Source: Zetaproteobacteria bacterium | Lineage (GTDB): Bacteria; Pseudomonadota; Alphaproteobacteria; Micavibrionales; Micavibrionaceae | Assembly: GCA_002747015.1 (NCBI GenBank) | Contig: NVXI01000009.1 | Coordinates: 1 to 64,000, forward strand | Direction: 5' to 3' | Length of the DNA stretch: 64,000 nucleotides | Shown: positions 48,523-58,381 of the stretch, piece after piece | How positions within the stretch are numbered: the stretch's first letter is position 1 | How the letters are laid out: every line of letters starts with the position of its first letter | Notes under the pieces: generated by a model | Seen by the model: only the letters and a program-made list of their open reading frames with translations | What the model was told of the DNA's origin: nothing | Databases searched by the model: none | Position numbers and translations under genes: made by a program

Positions 48523-49146
48523 ATGTCGCATTATCTTGTTCTTCTACGCCATGGTCAGAGTGAGTGGAATCTTGCCAATAAATTCACAGGGTTTCATGAT
48601 GTTGATTTAACACAGCTAGGCGAGGAAGAAGCCAAAAATGCTGGTGTAATGTTGAAGAAAGCCGGAATTAAATTTGATCAGGTTTTTACCTCCACCCAGA
48701 TACGTGCAAATCGTACCGCGGAGATCACGTTAAAAGAGGCAGGGCAGAGTGAACTGTTTGAAACAATGATACGTCACCCGCATTTAAGAGAACGTGATTA
48801 CGGGGATCTTGTAGGACTTGATAAAGATGAAACACGTGAAAAGTATGGAGCGGAGCAGGTGCATATTTGGCGTAGATCCTATGAAACGCCGCCACCAGGT
48901 GGGGAATGTCTTAAGGACGTGGTTGAAAATCGTGTGCGTCCGTACTTTGAAGAAGAAATTAGACCTATGCTCAATGATGGTAAGAACATTCTTATGGCGG
49001 CTCATGGTAATTCTTTGCGTGCTACATTGATTGTTCTAGGTGCAGAAACACCCGAGACTATTAATGAGGCCGAAATGCCAACAGGTAAGCCGTTGATTTT
49101 TGAAATGGAAAATGGAAAGATCCTTAAACGTTATTTTCTTGATTAA
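48523..49146 (+). CDS. gpmA: 2,3-bisphosphoglycerate-dependent phosphoglycerate mutase
   Basis: Interconverts 3- and 2-phosphoglycerate, the step before enolase. Starting at the ATG at 48523 (TAGGAG 6 bases upstream) it has 207 residues. An open extension to 48454 lacks a ribosome site and gives an atypical leader. Motifs: the phospho-histidine LLRHGQSEWN, HPHLRERDYGDLVG, PPGGECLKDV and the second histidine in AAHGNSLRA. It is shorter than the 250-residue E. coli enzyme, which is normal in alphaproteobacteria. It is the only complete plus-strand gene in the last 18 kb. Confidence 0.94.
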   Translation: MSHYLVLLRHGQSEWNLANKFTGFHDVDLTQLGEEEAKNAGVMLKKAGIKFDQVFTSTQIRANRTAEITLKEAGQSELFETMIRHPHLRERDYGDLVGLDKDETREKYGAEQVHIWRRSYETPPPGGECLKDVVENRVRPYFEEEIRPMLNDGKNILMAAHGNSLRATLIVLGAETPETINEAEMPTGKPLIFEMENGKILKRYFLD

Positions 49147-49170
49147 GGCATCAGTAAATTTAGGCATAGA

Positions 49171-49195
49171 AAAAGGCTCCGATTTGGAGCCTTTT
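49171..49195. terminator. Bidirectional terminator between gpmA and rpsO
   Basis: AAAAGGCTCC pairs with GGAGCCTTTT around a 5-base loop. A and T runs on both sides let it work for gpmA (plus) and, 27 bases after its stop, for rpsO (minus). For the minus-strand block it would reduce read-through into pnp except from an internal pnp promoter. Confidence 0.8.
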
Positions 49196-49221
49196 GTAAT
49201 TCTGTATTGTGTATCACTAAA

Positions 49222-49491
49222 TTAACGACGAATACCAAGAGCTTTAATAAGATCTTTGTAACCTTGCTCATTATTTGATTTAAGGTAATCAAGAAGTTTA
49301 CGACGCTTAGCAACCATGGCTAAAAGACCACGACGGCTGTGAAAGTCTTTTTTATGCACTTGCATGTGCTCTGAAAGCTCTGAAATACGTGTTGTAAGAA
49401 TTGCAACTTGAACTTCTGGAGAACCAGTGTCGCTTTTATCTCTTGCATATTCTTTAATAATTTTTGCTTTTTGGGCTACTTCCATTGACAT
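49222..49491 (-). CDS. rpsO: 30S ribosomal protein S15
   Basis: The standard 89-residue S15, which binds the central domain of 16S rRNA early in 30S assembly. [40 protein letters not shown] and [20 protein letters not shown] are the family blocks. It lies between truB and pnp, the usual order in most bacteria. An AAAGGAAAA ribosome site precedes the ATG. Confidence 0.97.
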   Translation of the reverse strand: MSMEVAQKAKIIKEYARDKSDTGSPEVQVAILTTRISELSEHMQVHKKDFHSRRGLLAMVAKRRKLLDYLKSNNEQGYKDLIKALGIRR

Positions 49492-49589
49492 AGTATTTTC
49501 CTTTTCAAATATCTTTTACTTTTAAATTTTCACCCTGTTGGGCGCCTTGCACTTGCTCGGTACAATTTCCATTAAACTATCAATGAAAA

Positions 49590-50531
49590 TCATTTAGTTA
49601 GGTTAAAAACACGAACCGGCTTTATTTCCGCTCTTGTTTGCTCAATTAATGCAACTGGTGCACCATCATGTGTAGCAAGAGCAATAATACTTTCCTTCTT
49701 TCCCAGTCCAATTTTTGTAAGTCGTTCAAAATTTGGTCGCGAAACAAAGTTAAGTGCCTGTCCATTGCGAATTTTTGCCGTTTCATCCTCTTTCAAATCT
49801 AAAGCCGGGATATCGTCCAGCACGATTTGCAAAGGCAGCAAATACTCACTTCGGGCGGAAAAGTAGTCCATCTCACCTAGAATGTCTAGAGAAATCGCAT
49901 TTTTAGCAATAAATCCGCCAACTTTTTCACGCCGTAGAGAACTTATGTAGCCTTTCGTGCCTAAATCATTGCCAATATCACGGGCAAGAGAGCGCACATA
50001 TGTACCTTTACCGCAGGTCATCTCGAAATCTGCATCATCTGCACGTGAGTCTAATAATACTAATTCTTCTATATATACCGTGCGAGGTTTAAGCTCTGGC
50101 GTGTCACCATCACGGGCAATATCGTATGCACGTTCCCCGTTTATCTTAATAGCAGAGAAATTGGGTGGGACTTGTTGTATCTCGCCGATGTATCTGGAGA
50201 GTAGGGCGAATATATCCTCTCTCGTTGGGCGGTGATCAGATACGGCAATCACTTGCCCCTCCATATCATCCGTATCACGTTGTTCACCCCATTGGATTGT
50301 AAAACGGTATGTTTTAATATCATCTTGGGCAAAGGAGATTGTTTTTGTAGCTTCACCAAGTGCTATTGGCAGGACACCGGTTGCCAAAGGGTCTAGCGTA
50401 CCAGCATGGCCTATTTTTTGTGCATTTAAAATGCGGCGTACTTTACCGATTGCTTGTGTAGATGTCATGCCATAGGGCTTGTCCAGATTGATCCATCCGG
50501 AAATTGGATCACCTTTTTTCTTACGTGCCAT
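49590..50531 (-). CDS. truB: tRNA pseudouridine-55 synthase
   Basis: Makes pseudouridine 55 in the T loop of tRNAs. In the 313-residue protein GWINLDKPYGMTSTQAIGKVR, the catalytic aspartate in GHAGTLDPLATGVLPIALG, and CGKGTYVRSLARDIGNDLG are seen, with a C-terminal PUA-like region. It follows rbfA by 8 bases in the translation operon. Confidence 0.95.
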   Translation of the reverse strand: MARKKKGDPISGWINLDKPYGMTSTQAIGKVRRILNAQKIGHAGTLDPLATGVLPIALGEATKTISFAQDDIKTYRFTIQWGEQRDTDDMEGQVIAVSDHRPTREDIFALLSRYIGEIQQVPPNFSAIKINGERAYDIARDGDTPELKPRTVYIEELVLLDSRADDADFEMTCGKGTYVRSLARDIGNDLGTKGYISSLRREKVGGFIAKNAISLDILGEMDYFSARSEYLLPLQIVLDDIPALDLKEDETAKIRNGQALNFVSRPNFERLTKIGLGKKESIIALATHDGAPVALIEQTRAEIKPVRVFNLTK

Positions 50532-50539
50532 TTAGTTAT

Positions 50540-50944
50540 CTATTCGCTATCGTTTTCATGATCTGGTTTACGAACATCGCGCAGCAAGTTTTCAATGTGC
50601 TGCGCCTCATCGAATGACGTATCCGTAACAAACTTTATACGCGGGGTGAATTTCAAGCCTGAAGAGCGACCAATTTCCTTTTGAAAGACGTGTGCTTGCT
50701 CATTAAGGGCGGGTAGAAGCTCATCCATGCTCTCACCGTTTAGTGACATTACATACGCACGCGCATGCTTTAAATCGGGGGAAGGACGGACTTCTGAAAC
50801 AATAATCATATTTGATTTATTAAGCAGCATTTCATTACTGAAGTGTCCACGTTGTAATGTCTCAGACAAAATATGCCTAATTTGCTCACCAACGCGAAGT
50901 TGCCTCTGTGATGGCTCATTTCTATTTGTTTTACTTTTTTTCAT
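50540..50944 (-). CDS. rbfA: 30S ribosome-binding factor A
   Basis: Late 30S assembly factor with a single KH-like fold. The 134 residues contain RQLRVGEQIRHILSETLQRG, SEVRPSPDLKHARAYVM and RSSGLKFTPRIKFVTDTSFDEA. The acidic C-terminal extension is short. It starts 6 bases after the infB stop. Confidence 0.94.
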   Translation of the reverse strand: MKKSKTNRNEPSQRQLRVGEQIRHILSETLQRGHFSNEMLLNKSNMIIVSEVRPSPDLKHARAYVMSLNGESMDELLPALNEQAHVFQKEIGRSSGLKFTPRIKFVTDTSFDEAQHIENLLRDVRKPDHENDSE

Positions 50945-50950
50945 GACGAA

Positions 50951-53416
50951 CTACTGAACTGTGCGTTTTTCTTCAATAACTTCATAACATTCTATGACAT
51001 CGCCTTCTTTCAAATCATCGTAATTTTCAAAGGCCATACCACATTCTTGACCCTCTTTAACATCTTTGACTTCTTCTTTGAAACGTTTCAATGTTTTTAG
51101 CATGCCTTCATGGATAACGACATCATCACGCAACAAACGCACTTTTGAGCCACGTTTAACACTACCTGATGAAATATCACAACCTGCAATCTTACCAACT
51201 TTAGTGATGTTAAAGACTTGTTTGATAAGCGCCTGGCCGATGTATTCTTCACGAACACTTGGTGGAAGCATACCAGTTAGGAGCGCTTTTGCATCATCAA
51301 TTACATTATAGATAATGTTATAATAACGGATATCAACTTTTTCATGATCGGCAAGTACACGTGCTTTCATATTTGCTCGTACGTTAAAGCCGATAATCAG
51401 TGCACCGGAAGCATTTGCAAGAATAACATCTGATTCCGTAATTCCGCCAACGCCAGTATGGAGAATTTGAATTTCAACACCTTCGTTTTCTTCTTCCATT
51501 TTAGCTAAGGATCCAGAAATAGCCTCAATAGAACCATAAACATCAGCGCGAATAAGAACAGGGAGTTTCGTAACTTCACCTGCCTCACGTTGTGCAAGGA
51601 TTTGTTCCATCGTTGTGCGGCCTGTTATCGCTTTCGATGCGGCCAATTCTTTATTTTTACGTTGGCGGTATTCTGCGATTTCCCGCGCTTTTGATTCTTC
51701 GGATGTTACATTGAATATATCACCTGCTGCTGGAATTGAATTTGCCCCTAGAACTTCTACTGGTTGACCAGGAATTGCTTCCTTTACGTGATTACCTTTA
51801 TCATCAATAATGGCACGAACACGGCCATAAACGGCACCTGCTACAAAAACATGACCAATACGCAGGGTGCCCTTTTGTATTAGAACTGTAGAAACTGATC
51901 CGCGACCTTTTTCAAGTTTTGATTCAACAACGAATCCTTGTGCTTCTCTATTCGGATTGGCTTTAAGTTCCAGTATTTCTGCTTGCAGAAGAATGGCTTC
52001 TTCTAACTTATCAAGGTTGATTTTCTTTAGTGCAGATATCTCAACGCACTGTACATCACCGCCCATTTCTTCAATGACGACTTCATGCTGTAGTAAATCT
52101 TGTTTTGCTTTTGTAGGGTTAGCATCAGGAAGATCAATTTTGTTGATGGCAATTATAATTGGAACACCAGCCGCCTTTGCATGGTTAATTGATTCAATGG
52201 TTTGTGGCATAATTGAATCAGATGCAGAAATAACGATAACAACGATATCGGTAACATTCGCACCGCGTGCGCGCATTTCTGTAAATGCAGCATGTCCAGG
52301 CGTGTCAAGAAAGGTAATTTTATTGCCTGACTCAAGCACAACTTGATATGCGCCAATATGTTGTGTAATACCACCTGCTTCACCAGAAACGACATCCGTA
52401 GAGCGCATTGCATCAAGCAAAGATGTTTTACCGTGGTCAACATGTCCCATAATTGTGACGACAGGTGGACGTGGGAGAAGATCTTCTTCTCTATCTTCAA
52501 CGTCATCAAGGCCAATCTCAACATCAGCGTCAGTAACACGTCTTACTTTATGACCAAATTCTTCTATAAGTAACTCTGCTGTATCTGCATCAATAGTTTG
52601 TGTCCCTGCAGCCATCACTCCCATTTTCATAAGCGCTTTAACCACATCTTTGCTAGCCTCTGCCATACGATTAGAAAGATCTTGCACTGTTATTGTTTCT
52701 GGCAAGATTACTTCGCGCACAGCTTTTTCTTGCGGTGTTTGAAATGGTTGCGCGGCAAGGCGAGCTTTTTCACGCATACGTTTTTGTGCCGCAAGGCTTG
52801 GTCCGCGATCACGATCATAATCTTTATTAAGAGCTTGTGTAATTGTTATTCTTCCACCGCGGCGATCTGACGTGCGAGGAGGGGTTTTCGGGGCGGATTT
52901 TTTGATTTTGTCGCGATAGCTTTCTACAGGTTTACTATCCTCGTTAGAGAAAACCTTTACACGCTTTTGTTCTTCTTTTATCGGTGTTTTCGAGGTGCTT
53001 TCTGTCTGCGTAGGAAGGTCCTTACCCTTATTCTCAGCTTCTTTTGCCTTTTCTTCAGCTTCTTCTATCTTTTTCTTTACAGCAATTTCTTCTGCTTCTT
53101 TTGCTTTTTTATCCTCAAGTGTCATAACGCGGCGCTTGGGTAGTTCTTTTTTCTTCGAGGCACCTGATAGTGCAGCTTCTAAAGCACGCGCACGTGCATC
53201 TTTCTCGCCAGAAGTCAAACGTGTGTCTTCTGTTTTTGTAGACTTAGCCGTTGGCGTAATTCTTTTCCTACGAACTTCAACCGCGACTTTATTTACTGAA
53301 GACCTTGAGGCCGATGATGCACCACCTCCGGCACCCAAGCTGAGTGTTTTACCCGATAGGCTTAGTGTTTTGCCTTGAGGCTTTGCATTTTCTTCTTTTA
53401 CTTTTTTTTCAGTCAT
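50951..53416 (-). CDS. infB: Translation initiation factor IF-2
   Basis: GTPase that brings initiator tRNA to the 30S subunit. The 821-residue protein has a long, charged, low-complexity N-terminal part (1-about 240, many K/E/A), then the IF2-N-like [20 protein letters not shown]. The G domain starts near residue 320 (G1 [12 protein letters not shown]3 DTPGHAAF, G4 NKID). The beta-barrel and C-terminal tRNA-binding domains end the chain ([27 protein letters not shown]). The gene directly follows nusA with 55 bases between; the small ylxR (DUF448) gene usually found there in alphaproteobacteria is missing. Confidence 0.96.
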   Translation of the reverse strand: MTEKKVKEENAKPQGKTLSLSGKTLSLGAGGGASSASRSSVNKVAVEVRRKRITPTAKSTKTEDTRLTSGEKDARARALEAALSGASKKKELPKRRVMTLEDKKAKEAEEIAVKKKIEEAEEKAKEAENKGKDLPTQTESTSKTPIKEEQKRVKVFSNEDSKPVESYRDKIKKSAPKTPPRTSDRRGGRITITQALNKDYDRDRGPSLAAQKRMREKARLAAQPFQTPQEKAVREVILPETITVQDLSNRMAEASKDVVKALMKMGVMAAGTQTIDADTAELLIEEFGHKVRRVTDADVEIGLDDVEDREEDLLPRPPVVTIMGHVDHGKTSLLDAMRSTDVVSGEAGGITQHIGAYQVVLESGNKITFLDTPGHAAFTEMRARGANVTDIVVIVISASDSIMPQTIESINHAKAAGVPIIIAINKIDLPDANPTKAKQDLLQHEVVIEEMGGDVQCVEISALKKINLDKLEEAILLQAEILELKANPNREAQGFVVESKLEKGRGSVSTVLIQKGTLRIGHVFVAGAVYGRVRAIIDDKGNHVKEAIPGQPVEVLGANSIPAAGDIFNVTSEESKAREIAEYRQRKNKELAASKAITGRTTMEQILAQREAGEVTKLPVLIRADVYGSIEAISGSLAKMEEENEGVEIQILHTGVGGITESDVILANASGALIIGFNVRANMKARVLADHEKVDIRYYNIIYNVIDDAKALLTGMLPPSVREEYIGQALIKQVFNITKVGKIAGCDISSGSVKRGSKVRLLRDDVVIHEGMLKTLKRFKEEVKDVKEGQECGMAFENYDDLKEGDVIECYEVIEEKRTVQ

Positions 53417-53471
53417 TAGGTTCGCCTAAAATTTACGGGATAATTTATACTATGCACAATCTTGCGCAAAT

Positions 53472-55097
53472 TTACGCATTTTCCTCTGAAGGTGTTTCTT
53501 CTGTGTCAGCTTTTTTTTCTTTCACGTCAGATTCTTCTTGCGCAGATTCCTTCTCTTCAGCAGCAGTTTTTTCCGCTGCTTCAATTGCTTTTTCTGCCGC
53601 TGCGTCCTCTTCTGCAAACCAATGCTCACGTGCCTTCATGATGACAGTGTTTGCATCCTTCACGCTCATTTGATTTTCCCCGAGAAGTTCCACCAGCTCA
53701 TCACCGGCAAGATCAGCCAAATCGTCCAGTTTTTTAATACCTTGCTCACCTAACTTAAGAATTTGATCAGCACGCAGGCCTTCAGCGGTCATCAAATCAT
53801 CATCAATCTTCAGTTCGTCTTGCTTTTCCTTAAGCTCTTCTGATTTTTTATTGAGCCAAGTTATAGCGCGTTGTTGAAGTTCGTTTGAAATTTCCTCTTC
53901 AAATCCTTGGATTTCATTAAGTTCTTCGATAGGTGTTTCTGCAATTTCTTCAACAGCAGTAAAGCCTTCTACAACGAGAAGCTGAGCGATTGTATCATCA
54001 ACGTCCAATGATTCAATAAAGAGAGCTGAGCGCGTTGCAAACTCCTCTGTCCGGCGTTCGGATTCTTGTTCATCAGTCATAATATCTATGTCCCACCCTG
54101 TTAGGATAGAGGCAAGACGCACGTTTTGACCGCGACGACCAATAGCAAGGCTCAGTTGATCTTCTGGAACAACAACATCCATATGCTTTTTATCTTCATC
54201 CAGAACAACCTTTGATACAGCGGCTGGCTGTAATGCACTGACAACAAATGTGCCAAGATCTTCTGTCCATGGGATAATGTCGATTTTTTCTCCGCCAAGC
54301 TCGTTAACTACAGCTTGAACACGGCTACCGCGCATACCTACGCAGGCACCGACAGGGTCTATTGAATGTTCTCTTGATTGAACCGCAATTTTTGCACGGC
54401 TTCCTGGGTCACGGGCGACCCCTTTAATTTCGATGATTCCATCATAAATTTCAGGCACTTCCTGTGTGAATAGCTTCGCCATGAATTCTGGGTGACTACG
54501 AGATAGGAAAATTTGTGGCCCGCGCATTTCTTCGCGAACCTCATAGATGATTGCACGCACACGGTCATTGACGTTTAATGGCTCACGCGGAATACATTCA
54601 TCGCGGCGGATAATTCCTTCTGCGCGCCCTTGAATATCAATTGTTGCATTTCCATATTCTACACGCTTAACAATACCACTAACAATCTCACCAACACGGT
54701 CTTTATATTCTTCATATTGACGTGCGCGCTCGGCTTCACGTACTTTTTGCATAATAACTTGTTTTGCTGTCTGCGCAGCAATACGGCCAAAGTCGAGTGG
54801 CGGCAAATCATCGATCAAAAACTCACCTTCTTCTGCATCAGGCTTAATTCGAATAGCTTGATCGATTGTAAGCTGTGCTATTTCGTTTTCGATTTCAAAG
54901 TCATTTGCAACGACTTCACGATAACGCTTTAATTCAATATCACCCGTGTTGCGGTTGATTTGTGCGCGAATATCTTGTTCGTGTCCATATTTAGATCGTC
55001 CAGCTTTTTGGATAGCCTCTTCCATTGCCTCTAAGACAATTTCACGAGCAATATTTTTTTCACGGGCAACCATGTCTGCAACTTGCAACAATTCCAT
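53472..55097 (-). CDS. nusA: Transcription termination/antitermination factor NusA
   Basis: Binds RNA polymerase and nascent RNA in pausing, termination and rRNA antitermination. In the 541-residue protein the N-terminal polymerase-binding domain (1-about 130) starts MELLQVADMVAREKNI. S1 (about 135-200, GEIVSGIVKRVEYGNATIDI) and two KH domains (about 200-345, DPVGACVGMRGSRVQAVVNEL, VPEDQLSLAIGRRGQNVRLA) follow. C-terminal helix-hairpin-helix repeats and a very acidic, low-complexity tail (EKTAAEEKESAQEESD) end it. An AGGAGA ribosome site precedes the ATG, 10 bases after the rimP stop. Confidence 0.96.
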   Translation of the reverse strand: MELLQVADMVAREKNIAREIVLEAMEEAIQKAGRSKYGHEQDIRAQINRNTGDIELKRYREVVANDFEIENEIAQLTIDQAIRIKPDAEEGEFLIDDLPPLDFGRIAAQTAKQVIMQKVREAERARQYEEYKDRVGEIVSGIVKRVEYGNATIDIQGRAEGIIRRDECIPREPLNVNDRVRAIIYEVREEMRGPQIFLSRSHPEFMAKLFTQEVPEIYDGIIEIKGVARDPGSRAKIAVQSREHSIDPVGACVGMRGSRVQAVVNELGGEKIDIIPWTEDLGTFVVSALQPAAVSKVVLDEDKKHMDVVVPEDQLSLAIGRRGQNVRLASILTGWDIDIMTDEQESERRTEEFATRSALFIESLDVDDTIAQLLVVEGFTAVEEIAETPIEELNEIQGFEEEISNELQQRAITWLNKKSEELKEKQDELKIDDDLMTAEGLRADQILKLGEQGIKKLDDLADLAGDELVELLGENQMSVKDANTVIMKAREHWFAEEDAAAEKAIEAAEKTAAEEKESAQEESDVKEKKADTEETPSEENA

Positions 55098-55107
55098 TTT
55101 CTATCTC

Positions 55108-55605
55108 CTAAAGATTTGCTGTAGCTTTAATTAGTTCATCAGTCAAAATAAGTTTTGCTTGCGCCAACGAAGAATAGGGGATTTCTACATCTCCAGTATC
55201 CGTTGTAACAATAATATTATTATCTTTTATACCATTTAAAATACCGCGATAACGTTTTTGTCCGTTCTCGGCAGGTGTAAGTCTTTCGATTTTAATCTCG
55301 AAATTCTTATAATTTTCAAAATCATCTTTATTAATTAGCATACGGTCAATCCCCGGGGAGCTGACTTCAAGCCTATATGCTCCATTAATGGGGTCTTCAA
55401 CATCCATAACGGCAGAAATTGCGCGACTAATTTTTGCTGCATCATCTACGAGCAAGTTCTTGGTTTTCAAATCCTCTGCCATAACTTGTACAAGAGAAGC
55501 ACCATCCTCACCTGTAATTTTAATGCAATGAAACGCAAGTCCGAGATCTTCAATCACGGGCGTTACAATTGTCATTATTTTTTCTTCAAGCGGCGTATAG
55601 CGCAT
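55108..55605 (-). CDS. rimP: Ribosome maturation factor RimP
   Basis: 30S maturation factor. The 165 residues contain the N-terminal LEEKIMTIVTPVIEDLGLAFHCIKI, DDAAKISRAISAVMDVEDPI, YRLEVSSPGIDRMLI and a C-terminal SH3-like part with IPYSSLAQAKLILTDE. It is the first gene after a terminator, so the rimP-nusA-infB-rbfA-truB run probably has a promoter just upstream. AGGA lies 7 bases before the ATG. Confidence 0.94.
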   Translation of the reverse strand: MRYTPLEEKIMTIVTPVIEDLGLAFHCIKITGEDGASLVQVMAEDLKTKNLLVDDAAKISRAISAVMDVEDPINGAYRLEVSSPGIDRMLINKDDFENYKNFEIKIERLTPAENGQKRYRGILNGIKDNNIIVTTDTGDVEIPYSSLAQAKLILTDELIKATANL

Positions 55606-55638
55606 TTATAATCCTAATAGCTTTTCCGATTAAGTAAT

Positions 55639-55666
55639 AAAAAAGGCGGCCTCTTTTTGAGCCACC
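55639..55666 (-). terminator. Terminator between trmB and rimP
   Basis: On the minus strand GGTGGC-TC pairs with GA-G-GCCGCC (one bulge, one G-U pair) across AAAAA and is followed by six T. On the plus strand the G-U pair becomes a C-A mismatch, so the hairpin favours the minus orientation. It ends the metK-trmB unit. Confidence 0.65.
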
Positions 55667-55729
55667 GTCTTTAAGATCGGATATTTGCGTGATTTATACG
55701 CCTAAGATGTATTGAATGCAAGGGGTTTA

Positions 55730-56458
55730 TTATTTTCTTTTGAAAAATAGATAAATCATTTTTTTTGCGCCCTTTGCACCTTTTTCCTCGTAACGTGTGG
55801 TTATCCAACCCTTGGGCAGAGTATAGAAGTCATTTTTATTTTCTGCCACCCACTCAAAGGCTGAATGGCCTGTTGCTTGGGTACACATCCATTCGGCGAG
55901 GTCCTCAACATCCGTGGTCAGAATAAGAGGGGCATCTGGTTTTAGAATTGTTGCAAAAATATCCAAGTTTTTTTGATTGATTATACGACGCTTGTAATGA
56001 CGTTTTTTATGCCAAGGATCTGGGTTTAGGATATAAAGGCTATCAATGCTCTCTGGCTTAAGTGATCGGGCAATAATCATACCATCATCCATAAGGACGC
56101 GAATGTTCTCATGCGGATTGTTGTCTTGCAGGTTCATCAAAAATGCTGACATCCCACCAATGAATGGTTCTGCTCCTAGATAACCTGTATTGGGATTATT
56201 GCGAAGTGCCGTTGCCATTCTCTCGCCATAACCAAACCCAATTTCTAAGCAATAATTGGAATGTGATTGTGCGAATAGTGTCTCCGGATTAATATTCTGT
56301 TTTAAATTTAGATCGCTTTCTTTTAGCTCAATTTGAGGTAAAAGTTTATTAAGAGTTTCTGTACGATATGGAGAAGTCGATCGGCCCTGTCTGCGACCAA
56401 AAAAACTCCGCTCGTAATTCGCGGAGTTTTGTCTTGGAACATGGTTTTTGCGACTCAA
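55730..56458 (-). CDS. trmB: tRNA (guanine-46-N7)-methyltransferase
   Basis: Methylates G46 in the variable loop of tRNAs. The 242-residue protein has the SAM loop LEIGFGYGERMATAL, the family motif ILNPDPWHKKRHYKRRI, LTTDVEDLAEWM and a C-terminal TRYEEKGAKGAKKMIYLFFKRK part. The conserved N-terminal RSFFGRRQGR is encoded within a strong terminator-like hairpin (56399-56430). The start codon is 5 bases after the metK stop, so the two are transcribed together and the hairpin sits where it can limit trmB expression. Confidence 0.94.
   Translation of the reverse strand: MSRKNHVPRQNSANYERSFFGRRQGRSTSPYRTETLNKLLPQIELKESDLNLKQNINPETLFAQSHSNYCLEIGFGYGERMATALRNNPNTGYLGAEPFIGGMSAFLMNLQDNNPHENIRVLMDDGMIIARSLKPESIDSLYILNPDPWHKKRHYKRRIINQKNLDIFATILKPDAPLILTTDVEDLAEWMCTQATGHSAFEWVAENKNDFYTLPKGWITTRYEEKGAKGAKKMIYLFFKRK
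56399..56430 (-). terminator. Terminator-like hairpin inside the 5' coding region of trmB
   Basis: AAAACTCCGC (56402-56411 on plus) pairs perfectly with GCGGAGTTTT (56421-56430) around 9 bases. On the minus strand it is followed by seven T (56399-56405). It has the form of a complete intrinsic terminator, yet it lies within trmB codons about 10-20 and the T run encodes the conserved FFG. It starts 34 bases after the metK stop. Confidence 0.7.
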
Positions 56459-56463
56459 AAAAT

Positions 56464-57648
56464 CTACCCGAGAATACGTTGTAATTCATCAATAAGGTCG
56501 GTTTTTTCCCATGAAAAGCCGCCGTCTTCTGTCGGTGTGCGTCCAAAGTGGCCATAGGCAGATGTACGCTCATAAATTGGCTTGTTGAGTTGTAAGTGCT
56601 CACGAATACCGCGTGGCCGTAAATCAACTAAGCTTTGCAATGCATCAACAATCGCTGTTTCGGGTGCTGTACCTGTGCCATGTGTATTTAGATACACAGA
56701 TATAGGCTTTGAAACACCGATTGCATAGGATAGCTGGATCGTACAACCTGTTGCATACCCTGCGGCAACAACGTTTTTAGCAAGATAGCGAGCTGCATAT
56801 GCGGCAGAACGATCAACCTTTGTGCAATCCTTACCAGAAAATGCGCCACCACCGTGCGGTGCTGCACCGCCATATGTATCAACAATAATTTTACGTCCTG
56901 TTACACCACAATCGCCCACTGGTCCGCCAATAACAAATCGGCCAGTTGGGTTTACGTAGAGCTCTTCTTCAGGAACACTCCATCCTTCAGGAAGAATTTC
57001 TTCAATATATGGACGAACCATATCTTTGACATCTTCCATACTAAGACCTTCTGCATGTTGCGTAGAAACAACAACAGATTTAACGCCAACAGGTTTATCA
57101 TCTCTATACTCTAAAGTGACTTGAGATTTTGCATCAGGCCCTAGTTTACTAAGTATCCCTGCATGGCGATCTTCTGCAAGGCGTCTAAGAATTAGGTGTG
57201 AATAATGTAGGGGAGCAGGCATAAGTACATCTGTTTCCTTACATGCATATCCGAACATGATGCCTTGGTCGCCCGCGCCTTCGTCTTTATCAACGCCTGT
57301 GCCTTCGTCAACACCTTGTGCAATATCAACAGATTGCGCATGCAATTTTACATCTACATTAACAGTTTTCCAATTAAAGCCTTCTTGCTCATATCCAATA
57401 TCTTTAATCGCATCCCGAGCAGCTTGTTCAATTTTTTCTTTTGTAACACTGTCGGGGCCACGTGTTTCACCAGCAATAATAACACAATCTGTTGTTACAA
57501 GTGTTTCACAAGCAACCCGAGATTCATTATCTGCCCTCATATAGAGATCAACGACAGCATCAGAAATGCGGTCACATATTTTGTCTGGATGTCCCTCTGA
57601 TACAGATTCACTGGTGAAGATATAATCGGTTAATGTCTTTTGTTGCAT
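56464..57648 (-). CDS. metK: S-adenosylmethionine synthetase
   Basis: Makes SAM from methionine and ATP. From the ATG at 57648 (AGGAC 6 bases upstream) it has 394 residues. An upstream ATG at 57669 would add seven residues without a ribosome site. Motifs: [52 protein letters not shown] and [22 protein letters not shown]. It serves the SAM-using enzymes nearby (TrmB, LipA, MiaB, the methyltransferase at 20.7 kb). No SAM riboswitch is recognisable in the short leader. Confidence 0.96.
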   Translation of the reverse strand: MQQKTLTDYIFTSESVSEGHPDKICDRISDAVVDLYMRADNESRVACETLVTTDCVIIAGETRGPDSVTKEKIEQAARDAIKDIGYEQEGFNWKTVNVDVKLHAQSVDIAQGVDEGTGVDKDEGAGDQGIMFGYACKETDVLMPAPLHYSHLILRRLAEDRHAGILSKLGPDAKSQVTLEYRDDKPVGVKSVVVSTQHAEGLSMEDVKDMVRPYIEEILPEGWSVPEEELYVNPTGRFVIGGPVGDCGVTGRKIIVDTYGGAAPHGGGAFSGKDCTKVDRSAAYAARYLAKNVVAAGYATGCTIQLSYAIGVSKPISVYLNTHGTGTAPETAIVDALQSLVDLRPRGIREHLQLNKPIYERTSAYGHFGRTPTEDGGFSWEKTDLIDELQRILG

Positions 57649-57721
57649 AGCTTGTCCTGAATATGGCATGTTTTATCGCTCGTTCTATTAAATTATTTTA
57701 TCTAAAGAAGAACCCTAAAGC

Positions 57722-57746
57722 AAAAAAAAGGCTTTATTCAAGCCTT
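57722..57746 (-). terminator. Terminator of the xre gene
   Basis: AAGGCTT and AAGCCTT (57728-57734 and 57740-57746) form a 7-bp stem with a 5-base loop, followed by eight T on the minus strand. It separates the xre gene from metK, so metK needs its own promoter in the 70 bases downstream. Confidence 0.75.
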
Positions 57747-57765
57747 AATGTTAAAATTTATGAAT

Positions 57766-58233
57766 TTAGGCAACATTTTTTACCATTGACTTGATAAATT
57801 TCAATATATCCAACCTCGTTTTAGGATCATCTATCGAATAATATGTTCGAATAAGATCGAGGGTTTCTTTCTTTGAAAAGATATCTTCCGGTATATTTTT
57901 GCTTTGCTTAGATGATATAGAGGCACCGCCGAATGATTCTTGAGCATTATCGGACATGCCATGAACACCTGTTTTAGAAGATCCAGATGTCCCTATACCC
58001 TCATAGAAATAATCGATAGATACATCCAATATTTTACTAAAGCTATATAGGCGGCTTGCACTTACCCTATTTGTACCACGCTCATATTTTTGAACTTGCT
58101 GGAATGTAACTCCAATATATTCTGCCAATTTCTCTTGGCTCAAGCCCAACAGAGTACGCCTGCTACGTAGCTGTTTTCCGACATGCTTATCTATGGTGTC
58201 GGGTATTCCTTTTGTTTTTCTTATATTTTCCAT
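57766..58233 (-). CDS. XRE-family transcriptional regulator
   Basis: A 155-residue DNA-binding protein. Its helix-turn-helix domain covers about residues 17-75 (VGKQLRSRRTLLGLSQEKLAEYIGVTFQQVQKYERGTNRVSASRL, read in parts). It is followed by ILDVSIDYFYEGIG and a less conserved C-terminal region ending in a helix (DPKTRLDILKFIKSMVKNV). This lnt-xre-metK-trmB arrangement is conserved in alphaproteobacteria; the regulated targets are not known to me from sequence. A short palindrome upstream may be an operator for itself. Confidence 0.9.
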   Translation of the reverse strand: MENIRKTKGIPDTIDKHVGKQLRSRRTLLGLSQEKLAEYIGVTFQQVQKYERGTNRVSASRLYSFSKILDVSIDYFYEGIGTSGSSKTGVHGMSDNAQESFGGASISSKQSKNIPEDIFSKKETLDLIRTYYSIDDPKTRLDILKFIKSMVKNVA

Positions 58234-58267
58234 TAGTCTACTTGTACTTTGTTTCTAAATAACTGAA

Positions 58268-58278
58268 TTGTTCAACAA
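58268..58278. promoter_or_regulatory. Possible operator upstream of the xre gene
   Basis: TTGTTCAACAA is an 11-base palindrome 35 bases before the xre start codon, in the size range bound by XRE dimers. Self-regulation is inference from position only. Confidence 0.3.
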
Positions 58279-58381
58279 CTATTTCTAATTAGCTATTAAA
58301 ATTTATCATTACTTACACTGAGAGTACACAAGTATGCAACAGACCTTAAGTATATAAGCAATAATAATTTCAACGTATACT

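Noticed and set aside
57649..57721. SAM riboswitch in the metK leader
   Set aside because: The leader after the xre terminator is only about 70 AT-rich bases and I could not fit any SAM riboswitch class to it.
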